From: Oxalobacteraceae bacterium
GTDB taxonomy: Bacteria; Pseudomonadota; Gammaproteobacteria; Burkholderiales; Burkholderiaceae_D
Length of the DNA: 64,000 nt
Direction of reading: 5' to 3'
NCBI GenBank assembly: GCA_027490725.1
Contig: JAIXXN010000068.1
Coordinates: 1-64,000, forward strand
Positions 20,002 to 28,293 of this stretch are shown piece after piece. The notes beneath the pieces were generated by a model. That model was not told where the DNA came from. It saw nothing but the letters and a program-made list of their open reading frames with translations, and made no database searches. Position 1 is the stretch's first letter, and the number at the start of each line of letters is the position of its first letter. The translations under genes were made by a program, and so were the position numbers.

Positions 20002-22053
20002 ATGCGTCTTGCGTTTCACCGCAACGCCCCGCTCAGGGCAGCGTTGCTGTCCTTGTCTCTGCCTGCGGCGCTGTCGGTGCTCATGACGGCCTGCGTCAGT
20101 GTGCCGCATGAGGCGGCACCGCCGACCGGTAGCCGTGCCACGCTGGCCGTGCTGGAGACGACCGATCTGCATGCCAATCTGCTCGGTTACGACTACTACA
20201 AACTTAAGGCCGATCCCACCATCGGTCTGGAACGTACCGCCACCCTGATCGCGCGCGCGCGTAGCGAATTTCCCAATCACCTGCTGTTCGATAATGGCGA
20301 TGCTATTCAGGGCACCGCGCTGGCCGATTATCAGGCGCTGATTGCACCGGTGCCGTGCGAGCAGCCGCTGGCCATCTATAAAGCCATGAATCGGCTGGGC
20401 TTTGATGGTGCTGGAGTGGGTAATCATGAATTCAATTACGGACTGGCTTATCTGAATCAGGTGACGGGCAGCCAGTTCAGCGTGGACGGTGTGGCCGACG
20501 CCGCGCCGCGTTGCGCTGGTCCGGCCTTCCCGTTGGTGCTGGCCAATATCTACAGCAGCCGTACCCGCGCGCCGCTATTCCAGCCTTACCGCATCCTCAC
20601 GCGCCAGATTCGTGCGCGTGGCCCGGACGGCGCGCCGCTCATCGCGACACTGCGGGTCGGCATCATCGGTTTTACTCCGCCAGCGGTGCTGCAATGGGAT
20701 CAGCGTGCGCTGCAAGGCAAGGTCTACGCCGAAGGCATCCGCGAAACAGCGCTCAAATATGTGCCGCAGATGCGCGCGCAAGGTGCCGATCTGGTGGTGG
20801 CGCTGTCGCATGGCGGTCTGGATGGTGCGCCCTATACGGCGGCCATGGAAGACGCCAATTACTATCTCGCTCAGGTGCCCGGTGTCGATGTGCTGCTGAT
20901 GGGGCACTCGCACCAGAACTTCCCGCAGGCGGCCAGCAGCTTGCCGGCCTTTAATTTACCCGGCGTGGATAAGCAGCGCGGTACGGTGCATGGCGTGCCG
21001 GCAGTGATGGCCGGGCTGTGGGGCAAGGAACTGGGCGTGGTGGCACTGCGGCTGCGTTATGACGGCAGACAGTGGCAGGTGGAGCGCGAGGCCAGCACGG
21101 TGGAAGTGCGCTCGACACGCCAGCCCGACCGCACGCTGGTGCCAGCCGACCCGGCACTGGCGCCGCTGATAGCGGCCGAGCATGAAGCGACCATCCGTTA
21201 TGTGCAGTCGCCGGTGGGCAGCAGTGACTTCCGCATGAGTAGTTATTTTGCCGATGTGGGCGATAGCAGCGCGCTCGCCGTGGTGAATCAGGCGCAAGCG
21301 GCTTATGTGCGACGCTATGTCGAACGCAGTGCACCGCAGTGGGCAAACCTGCCAGTGCTGTCGATGGCGTCGCCCTTCAAGACTGGTGTGGCGGGGGCCG
21401 CCGACTATACCGATGTACTGCCCGGAGCGCTGGCACTGAACCACGTGGCAGACCTGTATCTGTATCCGAATACCCTGCAGGTGGTGCAGCTCGATGGAGC
21501 GCAATTGCTGGCGTGGCTGGAAAAATCCGCCGCGCGCTTCCGGCGCATCGATCCGGCCAGTGCAGCCCCGCAGGAGCTGGTCAATCCGGCCGTGGCGGGC
21601 TTCGATTTCGATATGCTGACCGATCCAGCGGTGCAGTACGAGATCGACGTCAGCCAGCCGGTGGGTCAGCGCATCAGGAATCTGCAGTATCGCGGCGCGG
21701 CGCTGGCACTCGGCCAGCAATTCCTGATCGCGACGAATAATTACCGGGCCAGTGGTGGCGGGGCGTTTCCGGCGCTCGATGGTCGCCATACCGTGTTCGC
21801 TGCACCGGACGCCAGTCGCGATGTACTGATTTCCTATATCCGTGAACAGCGTAATCTGAGCCGCGCAGAACATGGCGCGCAGCGCAGCTGGCGCTTCACA
21901 CCGCTCAAGACTCGCGCGCCCGTGGTCTTCCATTCCGCGCCCCAGTTGCAGGAGCTGGCCGAACATGCCGGTCTGCGCGGCATCCGTCAGCTGCAGGCCG
22001 ACGACGGTGGCGGCAAGGGTCTTGCCCTGTATTCGATTGATCTGTCCCTATGA
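20002..22053 (+). CDS. cpdB: 2',3'-cyclic-nucleotide 2'-phosphodiesterase/3'-nucleotidase (CpdB-like lipoprotein)
   Basis: This 683-residue protein is a calcineurin-type metallophosphoesterase with a C-terminal 5'-nucleotidase domain, acting outside the cytoplasm on 2',3'-cyclic nucleotides and 3'-nucleotides for salvage. Metal-binding motifs are TTDLHANLLGYDYYK near residue 53, DNGDAIQGT, GNHEFNYG, and the histidines in LSHGGLDG and MGHSHQNFP. YKGVD-type substrate residues are not clearly seen. The N-terminus has a lipobox (LMTAC), so it is probably a lipoprotein, unlike soluble E. coli CpdB. Start ATG 20002 places the signal peptide correctly; the frame itself opens at 19927. It overlaps the next gene by four bases. 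Confidence 0.88.
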   Translation: MRLAFHRNAPLRAALLSLSLPAALSVLMTACVSVPHEAAPPTGSRATLAVLETTDLHANLLGYDYYKLKADPTIGLERTATLIARARSEFPNHLLFDNGDAIQGTALADYQALIAPVPCEQPLAIYKAMNRLGFDGAGVGNHEFNYGLAYLNQVTGSQFSVDGVADAAPRCAGPAFPLVLANIYSSRTRAPLFQPYRILTRQIRARGPDGAPLIATLRVGIIGFTPPAVLQWDQRALQGKVYAEGIRETALKYVPQMRAQGADLVVALSHGGLDGAPYTAAMEDANYYLAQVPGVDVLLMGHSHQNFPQAASSLPAFNLPGVDKQRGTVHGVPAVMAGLWGKELGVVALRLRYDGRQWQVEREASTVEVRSTRQPDRTLVPADPALAPLIAAEHEATIRYVQSPVGSSDFRMSSYFADVGDSSALAVVNQAQAAYVRRYVERSAPQWANLPVLSMASPFKTGVAGAADYTDVLPGALALNHVADLYLYPNTLQVVQLDGAQLLAWLEKSAARFRRIDPASAAPQELVNPAVAGFDFDMLTDPAVQYEIDVSQPVGQRIRNLQYRGAALALGQQFLIATNNYRASGGGAFPALDGRHTVFAAPDASRDVLISYIREQRNLSRAEHGAQRSWRFTPLKTRAPVVFHSAPQLQELAEHAGLRGIRQLQADDGGGKGLALYSIDLSL

Positions 22054-22598
22054 AGAAGCTGCGTCTCCCTGGTGCGCCTGCTGTGTGCGTGGCGTTGTTG
22101 TTGAGTTTGTCGTCCGGTGTGGCGCTGGGGAGGGCTGCGCCGGCCGGATCGCTCGAACAGGCTCGCCTGTATCTTCGAGGCAATTCCCAGCTGGCGGCCA
22201 ATCTACCCAAAGCGTTTGCCTTGTTCAACAGCGCCGCCAGAGCCGGTGATCCGCAAGCCGCTTACTATCTGGGCATGATGTACCGGAATGGTATGGCCGT
22301 GGCGGTGGATGCCAAAGCGGCCGCGCACTGGTTGACCTTTGCCGCCAACCGGCAGATGCCAGCCGCCATGTTCGCACTGGCGAATCTGTATCTGCACGGC
22401 GAAGGCGTGCGGCGTGATGATCTGGCGGCGCGCCGCTGGATCGAAAAGGCCGCCGATCTGGAATATCCCGACGCGGTGATGGCGATGGCGATCGGCCTGC
22501 GCGATGGATCGATGGGTTTCGAGCGTAACGAAGCGCTGTCCGAAACCCAGATGCGCTTTGCCCAGCGGGCGCTGGAGCGTCGCCAGTCCGAGCATTAA
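22050..22598 (+). CDS. Exported Sel1-repeat protein
   Basis: This 182-residue protein has a signal peptide (to about residue 29) and two to three Sel1/TPR-like repeats: AFALFNSAARAGDPQAAYYL, then AAAHWLTFAANRQMPAAMFAL and AARRWIEKAADLEYPDAVMAM. Such repeats form alpha-solenoids that bind other proteins. Its ATG overlaps the stop of the phosphodiesterase gene (ATGA), so the two are translationally coupled and probably act in the same compartment. No enzymatic motif is seen. Confidence 0.85.
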   Translation: MKKLRLPGAPAVCVALLLSLSSGVALGRAAPAGSLEQARLYLRGNSQLAANLPKAFALFNSAARAGDPQAAYYLGMMYRNGMAVAVDAKAAAHWLTFAANRQMPAAMFALANLYLHGEGVRRDDLAARRWIEKAADLEYPDAVMAMAIGLRDGSMGFERNEALSETQMRFAQRALERRQSEH

Positions 22599-22827
22599 GC
22601 GGGCTCATCTGCACCTGCCGAGCGCCCGTAATGGCGCGCTGCGCGCACAAAAAAATCCTTACATAAAACTTACGTGCGGCACCTGCTTGCATGTGCTGCG
22701 ATGCCGCACATGTATCTGTTGCTGCTACCCGCTAAGCCACCTACAATGCAGCATCGATGGGGCATAGCACTAGCCGGATTTCCAGCGTAGACGACATTAT
22801 AAAAACGTTGTAAACAGGAGATGACAG

Positions 22828-23985
22828 ATGACTTTCAAGTTGAAGATGCTGGTAGCAGGTATTGCACTTGGTTTCTCGGCTGGCGCTATGGCGGCAGACC
22901 CTATCAAGATCGGTGTGGCCGGTCCGTTCACCGGCGGTTCAGCGCCGATGGGTGTGTCGATGCGCGACGGCGTCAAGCTGGCCGTGGCGGAGATTAACGC
23001 CAAAGGCGGCCTGCTGGGTCGCCAGATCCAGCTGATCGAACGCGACGACGAAGCCAAGAACGAACGCGGTGTGCAGATCGCGCAGGAACTGATCAACAAG
23101 GAACGCGTGGTAGCCACGGTGGGCTATATCAACACCGGCGTGGCACTGGCTTCGCAGCGTTTCTATCAGGATGCCAAGATCCCCGTGATGAATAATGTGG
23201 CCACCGGCTCCATCGTCACCAAACAGTTTGCCGATCAGCCGGAGAACTACATCTTCCGCAATTCTGCGAACGACACCATCCAGTCGCACATGATCGTTCA
23301 GGAAGCCATCGATAATCGCAAATTCAAGAAAGTCGCGATTCTGGCCGACTCCACCAACTACGGCCAGCTCGGTCGCGAGGATCTGGAGAAGGCACTCGAC
23401 AAAAAAGGCCTGAAAGCGGTCGCGGTTGAGAAATACAATCTGAAGGACGTCGATATGACTGCCCAGTTGCTGAAGGCCAAGCAGGCCGGCGCCGAAGTGG
23501 TGCTGACCTATGGTATCGGCCCGGAACTGGCGCAGATCGCCAACGGCATGGAAAAACTGGGCTGGAAAGTACCGCTGATCGGTAGCTGGACGCTGTCGAT
23601 GGCGAACTTCATCGATAATGCCGGTAAGAACGGTAACGGTACCCGTATGCCGCAGACCTTTATTCAGGAACCGAATACTCCCAAGCGTAAAGCCTTTATC
23701 GAGGCCTATGTGAAGGCCTACCATCCGCCAGCAGACCGTATGCCTTCGCCAGTGTCGGCGGCACAGGGCTATGATTCAATCTATCTGCTGGCCGCGGCCA
23801 TCAAACAGGCCGGTTCCACCGAAGGGCCGAAAGTCAAGGCCGCGCTGGAAAATCTCAACGAGAAAATCGACGGGGTAGTGACCTCGTACAACAAACCGTT
23901 CAGCAAGGATAACCACGAAGCGATTACCGCCGAAATCACCATGTTTGGCGAAGTCAAAGACGGTAAAGTGGTACAGGCCAAGTAA
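22828..23985 (+). CDS. livK: Branched-chain amino acid ABC transporter, periplasmic binding protein
   Basis: This 385-residue type I periplasmic binding protein has a signal peptide ending near AMA|ADPIKIGVAGPFTGG. The Leu/Ile/Val-binding family signature follows (MRDGVKLAVAEINAKGGLLGRQI). It captures branched-chain amino acids and delivers them to LivHMGF. AGGAG precedes ATG 22828 at good distance. It heads a five-function operon, livK-livH-livMG-livF. A stem-loop after it may keep its expression above that of the membrane genes. Confidence 0.93.
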   Translation: MTFKLKMLVAGIALGFSAGAMAADPIKIGVAGPFTGGSAPMGVSMRDGVKLAVAEINAKGGLLGRQIQLIERDDEAKNERGVQIAQELINKERVVATVGYINTGVALASQRFYQDAKIPVMNNVATGSIVTKQFADQPENYIFRNSANDTIQSHMIVQEAIDNRKFKKVAILADSTNYGQLGREDLEKALDKKGLKAVAVEKYNLKDVDMTAQLLKAKQAGAEVVLTYGIGPELAQIANGMEKLGWKVPLIGSWTLSMANFIDNAGKNGNGTRMPQTFIQEPNTPKRKAFIEAYVKAYHPPADRMPSPVSAAQGYDSIYLLAAAIKQAGSTEGPKVKAALENLNEKIDGVVTSYNKPFSKDNHEAITAEITMFGEVKDGKVVQAK

Positions 23986-24004
23986 GCCGCACTATGCTGG
24001 TAGT

Positions 24005-24038
24005 GGCCAGTCTTGATCCGTCAAGTCTGGCCTTTTTC
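24005..24038 (+). terminator. Intra-operon stem-loop after livK (attenuator-like)
   Basis: GGCCAGTCTTGA pairs with TCAAGTCTGGCC, with one T-T mismatch, and TTTTT follows. It lies between livK and livH, the place where partial terminators commonly adjust binding protein to permease ratios. Confidence 0.65.
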
Positions 24039-24064
24039 TTATCATCCTTACGGTGGTGATTCAA

Positions 24065-24955
24065 ATGGAAATTCTGCTGCAACTGGCTTTCAGTGGCATT
24101 GCGCTCGGCATGATCTATGCGGTGATCGCATTTGGCTACCAGCTCACCTTCGCCACGTCCGGCACTCTGAATTTTGGTCAGGGTGAATCGCTGATGCTGG
24201 GCGCACTGGTCGGACTGAGTCTGGTCGGGAATATACATGGCGGCCCTTATGTCAGCTATCTGCTGATGATTCCGCTGGTGATCGTGTTCGGCGCCCTGCA
24301 GGGGATGTTTGTCGAATGGATCGGTGTGCGTCCCGCGATCAAGATTAAATCCGAGTTTGGCTGGATTATGTCGACCATCGCACTGGCCATCATTTTCAAA
24401 AACGTCGCTGAAAATATCTGGGGCAAGGATGATCTGACCTTCCCGATGCCGCTCAGCTCCGCACCCATCGAGATCTTCGGCGCCAATGTACAGCCGATGC
24501 AGATCGCGGTGATCGTCGGCGCGCTGGCCATCATGGCGGCAGTCGAAATCTTCAACCGTAAATCCATCTACGGCAAGGCCGTGGTGGCCACCGCGAATGA
24601 CCGCGATGCGGCCGGTCTGATGGGGATTAATACCAGCATGGTGATTACCTTCTCGTATGCGCTGTCCTCGGCCACGGCAGCTTTTGCCGGGGTGCTGGTA
24701 GCGCCACTGACCCTGACCGGCGCCACCATGGGCGCGTCACTGGGCCTGAAGGCGTTCGCGGTGGCGATTATCGGCGGGCTGACCTCCGGGGTCGGTGCCA
24801 TTGTCGGTGGTCTGATACTGGGCGTGGCGGAAACCATGACCGGCTATTACATCTCCACCGGCTACAAGGAAGTGCCGGGCTTGCTGTTGCTGTTGCTGGT
24901 ACTGGCGATCAAGCCGTCCGGCCTGTTCGGCAAAGCCGCCATCAAGAAGGTCTGA
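24065..24955 (+). CDS. livH: Branched-chain amino acid ABC transporter, permease LivH
   Basis: This 296-residue inner-membrane permease has about eight hydrophobic helices. Family features include GMIYAVIAFGYQLTF near the start, TLNFGQGE, and AVAIIGGLTSGVGAIVGGL with GVAETM near the end, the cytoplasmic loop that meets the ATPases. I start at ATG 24065, 6-8 bases after GGTGG; a GTG twelve bases earlier opens the frame. It works with LivM, LivG and LivF to import Leu, Ile and Val. Confidence 0.92.
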   Translation: MEILLQLAFSGIALGMIYAVIAFGYQLTFATSGTLNFGQGESLMLGALVGLSLVGNIHGGPYVSYLLMIPLVIVFGALQGMFVEWIGVRPAIKIKSEFGWIMSTIALAIIFKNVAENIWGKDDLTFPMPLSSAPIEIFGANVQPMQIAVIVGALAIMAAVEIFNRKSIYGKAVVATANDRDAAGLMGINTSMVITFSYALSSATAAFAGVLVAPLTLTGATMGASLGLKAFAVAIIGGLTSGVGAIVGGLILGVAETMTGYYISTGYKEVPGLLLLLLVLAIKPSGLFGKAAIKKV

Positions 24956-24970
24956 GAAAAGGTTGGAGCC

Positions 24971-26920
24971 ATGAATAAAAAGCTACTCGCAGCGAGCATC
25001 CTCGGACTGGCGGTACTGATCCTGTATCCGGTACTGATTCCTAATCCTTACTATATCCATCTATTTGAAACGATTCTGATCTACGCAATACTATTATTCG
25101 GCCTCGATATCGTGGTCGGCTATACGGGCCAGGTTTCGCTGGGACACGCAGGTCTGTTCGGCATCGGTTCCTATGCCACCGGGGTGATGGTGTTCAAACT
25201 CGGAGCACCGTTCTGGCTGGCGATTCCGGTGAGTATCGCCAGTGCCGCCGTGTTCGGGGCCATACTGGCGCTGCCAGCGCTGCGGGTGACCGGTCCGTAT
25301 CTGGCGATGGTGACGCTGGCTTTCGGGACCATCATCCAGATTCTGATCAACGAGATGACCTTCCTTACCGAAGGGCCGATGGGACTGAAAATTGCCAAAC
25401 CCGTGATCCTCGGGCAGAAGCTCAACGAAGTCAGATACTACTATATGGTGGCGGCGCTGATGGTGCTGTCGCTGATCATCGTGCACCGGGTACTCAAGTC
25501 CAATCTCGGACGCGCCTTCGAAGCACTGCGCGATAGTCCGATTGCCTCCGATTGTATGGGCGTTTCGGTGTATCGCTACAAGGTGTACGCCTTTATTATC
25601 AGCGCCGGTTTCGCCGGTCTGGCGGGTAGTCTATACGCCTATTCGGAAGAGTACATCTCGCCGAATACCTATAACTTCGAGCTGACCATCCTGTTCCTGC
25701 TGGCGGTGATCATGGGCGGGCGTAAAACCCGTTCCGGTTCGCTGATTGGCGCGCTGATCGTGGTGATGTTACCCAGCCTGCTGGCCGATATCGAATTGTT
25801 CCGCCAGATCGCCGTTGCGGCGGCAGTGCTGGGCGTGATCGGTTCGGCGTTCATGCTGGCCAAGGGACGCTCCACCGTGCGCGGGGTGCTGGTGCCACTG
25901 GTAGCGACCATCGGCATGGCCGCCACGTCGTACAAACTGGAGAACATCGTTGACTGGCGCCTGACCATCTTCGGTCTGATGACGCTGTTCGTGGTGTACT
26001 ACCTGCAGGATGGTATCGTCGGCTTCCTGCAATCGCTGCTGGGACGTGGCGTGCAGCATGCGCGCGGTGTTGCTGCCAGTGGCGTGGCGCCGTTCGACCA
26101 TGCTCAGGGTGGCAGCCGCGGCAGTACGCTGCTACAGGTGGACCAGATCCTGATGCAGTTCGGTGGCCTGAAGGCGCTGAACCAGGTTGACCTGAACGTG
26201 GTGCAAGGTTCGGTACATGGCCTGATCGGGCCGAATGGCTCGGGCAAGAGCACCATGATGAATGTACTGACGGGGATTTATAAGCCGACTGCCGGCAAAG
26301 TGCTGTTTGCCGGTGCGCTGATTTCCGGCCGTACCCCGTCCGAAATTGCACTGGGTGGCGTAGCGCGTACCTTCCAGAACGTGCAGCTGTTTGGCGAAAT
26401 GACGGCAACAGAAAACGTGCTGGTAGGGCTGCACAACACCTTCAAGTCGAATGTGCTGGATGTGATGCTGCAGACGCCGCGCTACAAGGCCGAGGAAAAA
26501 GCTGCGCGTGAGCGCGCTGCCAGCATTCTCGAGTTTGTGGGGCTGGCCGATCTGGCCAATGAAGAGGCGCGCAATCTCCCGTATGGCAAACAGCGTCTGC
26601 TCGAAATCGGCCGGGCGCTGGGTCTCAGTCCACGCCTGCTGCTGCTCGATGAACCAGCGGCCGGTCTGACGGCGCCCGATATCAAGGACCTGATGGCGAT
26701 TATCCGCAAGATTCGCGACCATGGCATCACCATCATCCTGATCGAACACCATATGGATGTGGTGATGGCGCTGTCCGATACGGTGACGGTGCTGGACTTT
26801 GGCCAGAAAATTGCGGAAGGGGTGCCCAGCGCCGTGCAGAATGATGCCAAGGTGATCGAGGCTTATCTCGGTGGCAGCGGCGAAGAACACGGCGGTACCA
26901 AGGCGCCAGCGGCGCAGTAA
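24971..26920 (+). CDS. livM: LivM-LivG fusion: permease plus ATP-binding protein
   Basis: This 649-residue protein joins two subunits that are separate in E. coli. Residues 1 to about 350 are the LivM permease (GYTGQVSLGHAGLFGIGSYA, LPALRVTGPYLAMVTLAFGT, VIMGGRKTRSGSLIGAL). After a linker, residues ~375-640 form the LivG ATPase with Walker A GPNGSGKST, the ABC signature as NLPYGKQRLLEIGRAL and Walker B LLLLDEPAAGL. The fusion is continuous without a stop and both halves look complete. It lies between livH and livF in the operon. Confidence 0.93.
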   Translation: MNKKLLAASILGLAVLILYPVLIPNPYYIHLFETILIYAILLFGLDIVVGYTGQVSLGHAGLFGIGSYATGVMVFKLGAPFWLAIPVSIASAAVFGAILALPALRVTGPYLAMVTLAFGTIIQILINEMTFLTEGPMGLKIAKPVILGQKLNEVRYYYMVAALMVLSLIIVHRVLKSNLGRAFEALRDSPIASDCMGVSVYRYKVYAFIISAGFAGLAGSLYAYSEEYISPNTYNFELTILFLLAVIMGGRKTRSGSLIGALIVVMLPSLLADIELFRQIAVAAAVLGVIGSAFMLAKGRSTVRGVLVPLVATIGMAATSYKLENIVDWRLTIFGLMTLFVVYYLQDGIVGFLQSLLGRGVQHARGVAASGVAPFDHAQGGSRGSTLLQVDQILMQFGGLKALNQVDLNVVQGSVHGLIGPNGSGKSTMMNVLTGIYKPTAGKVLFAGALISGRTPSEIALGGVARTFQNVQLFGEMTATENVLVGLHNTFKSNVLDVMLQTPRYKAEEKAARERAASILEFVGLADLANEEARNLPYGKQRLLEIGRALGLSPRLLLLDEPAAGLTAPDIKDLMAIIRKIRDHGITIILIEHHMDVVMALSDTVTVLDFGQKIAEGVPSAVQNDAKVIEAYLGGSGEEHGGTKAPAAQ

Positions 26921-26952
26921 TTCCCCATTCCCGCTTCAGACAAGGATAGCCC

Positions 26953-27675
26953 ATGCTTTCGATCTCCAATCTGCAGGCCGCCTACGGCAAAGTCGAGGTG
27001 CTGCACGGTATTTCACTGGAAGTCCCCAAGGGTAAGCTGGTGACCCTGATCGGCTCCAATGGTGCCGGTAAAACTACTACCATGCGTGCCATTTCCGGCA
27101 TGCTGAAACCGAAAGGCGGCAAGGTGACGCTGGCCGGTAAGGACATCACCGGCATCGATTCGCACCGCATCGCGCGTGCCGGATTAGCCCATTCGCCGGA
27201 AGGCCGGCGCGTATTCGCGTCCATGTCGGTGCGCGACAATCTGCTGCTCGGGGCGTTTCCGCGGTTTATCCGCGCCCGCCCGAAAGGCGACATTGCGCAT
27301 GATCTGGAAAAGGCGCTGGAACTGTTCCCCCGCCTGAAGGAGCGTCAGACCCAGCTAGCCGGTACGCTGTCCGGTGGCGAGCAGCAGATGCTGGCCATGG
27401 CGCGCGCCGTGATGCTCAATCCGGAAGTGATATTGCTCGATGAACCGTCGATGGGACTGGCGCCGATTCTGGTGGAAGAAGTGTTCCGGATTATCCAGCG
27501 CCTCAAATCGGAAGGCGTGACCATGTTGCTGGTCGAGCAGTTTGCGGCAGCGGCGCTGAATGTTGCCGATTATGGCTATGTGCTGGAGAATGGTACGATC
27601 TCCGTACATGGCCCCGCGGAGAGCCTGAAAACAGATCCCAAGGTGATTGCGGCCTACCTTGGCGGAGGACATTAG
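26953..27675 (+). CDS. livF: Branched-chain amino acid ABC transporter, ATPase LivF
   Basis: This 240-residue ABC ATPase has Walker A GSNGAGKTT, signature LSGGEQQMLAMARA, Walker B VILLDEPSMGL and the switch histidine replaced by Glu/Gln in LLVEQFA, which is normal for LivF. It pairs with the LivG half of the preceding protein to energise amino-acid import. It is the last gene of the liv operon. Confidence 0.95.
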   Translation: MLSISNLQAAYGKVEVLHGISLEVPKGKLVTLIGSNGAGKTTTMRAISGMLKPKGGKVTLAGKDITGIDSHRIARAGLAHSPEGRRVFASMSVRDNLLLGAFPRFIRARPKGDIAHDLEKALELFPRLKERQTQLAGTLSGGEQQMLAMARAVMLNPEVILLDEPSMGLAPILVEEVFRIIQRLKSEGVTMLLVEQFAAAALNVADYGYVLENGTISVHGPAESLKTDPKVIAAYLGGGH

Positions 27676-27837
27676 ATAGTGTCCTCCGTTACAAATTCCT
27701 TGGATAAATGCGGCGACTAAGGCCGCAATCCGGCGTCACCAATGCGCGCAAGGCTCCGGCCTTGCTGTGCTTTGTTCCTTGGCTTGCAACGCTCTCGCCA
27801 AATTTATCATCAACGAATTTACAACGCAGGACACTTT

Positions 27838-28293
27838 ATGAGTTTGCAATCGGTACGTGATTATTTCGTTGCTCGCGACCTGCAACTGCCGATTATCGAA
27901 ACTGCTGCCAGTACCGCTACGGTGGCCATGGCAGCCGAGGCGCACGGGGTGGAGCCGGGGCGGATCGCCAAAACGCTGGCATTCCGGCTGGGAGAGGGCA
28001 GGGTGATTCTGCTGGTTGCCAGTGGCGTAGCGCGTATCGATAATCGCAAGTTCAAGGACGCTTTTGGCAAAGGCAAGATGCTGGCGCCAGATGATGTGGC
28101 CGAGGTGACCGGACATCCGGTGGGCGGTGTCTGTCCGTTCGGACTGGCGCAGGAGCTGCCCGTGTATCTCGATCATTCGTTGAATAATTATGACGAAGTG
28201 CTGCCAGCTGCGGGTTCCACCAATAGCGCAGTGCGGATTACCCCGGCCCTGATGGCTACCGTAACGGGTGGCCAGTGGGTGGATGTATGCTGA
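27838..28293 (+). CDS. YbaK/EbsC-family (aminoacyl-tRNA deacylase-like) protein
   Basis: This 151-residue protein has the YbaK/ProX fold: an early segment MAAEAHGVEPGRIAKTLAFR with the key lysine, GRVILLVASGVARIDNRKFK, then GHPVGGVCPFGL, and a C-terminal AAGSTNSAVRITP. These proteins hydrolyse mischarged aminoacyl-tRNA, or remain uncharacterised for the short YbaK branch. ATG 27838 has AGGA eight bases upstream and is preferred to the frame opening at 27742. Its end overlaps the next gene by seven bases. Confidence 0.88.
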   Translation: MSLQSVRDYFVARDLQLPIIETAASTATVAMAAEAHGVEPGRIAKTLAFRLGEGRVILLVASGVARIDNRKFKDAFGKGKMLAPDDVAEVTGHPVGGVCPFGLAQELPVYLDHSLNNYDEVLPAAGSTNSAVRITPALMATVTGGQWVDVC

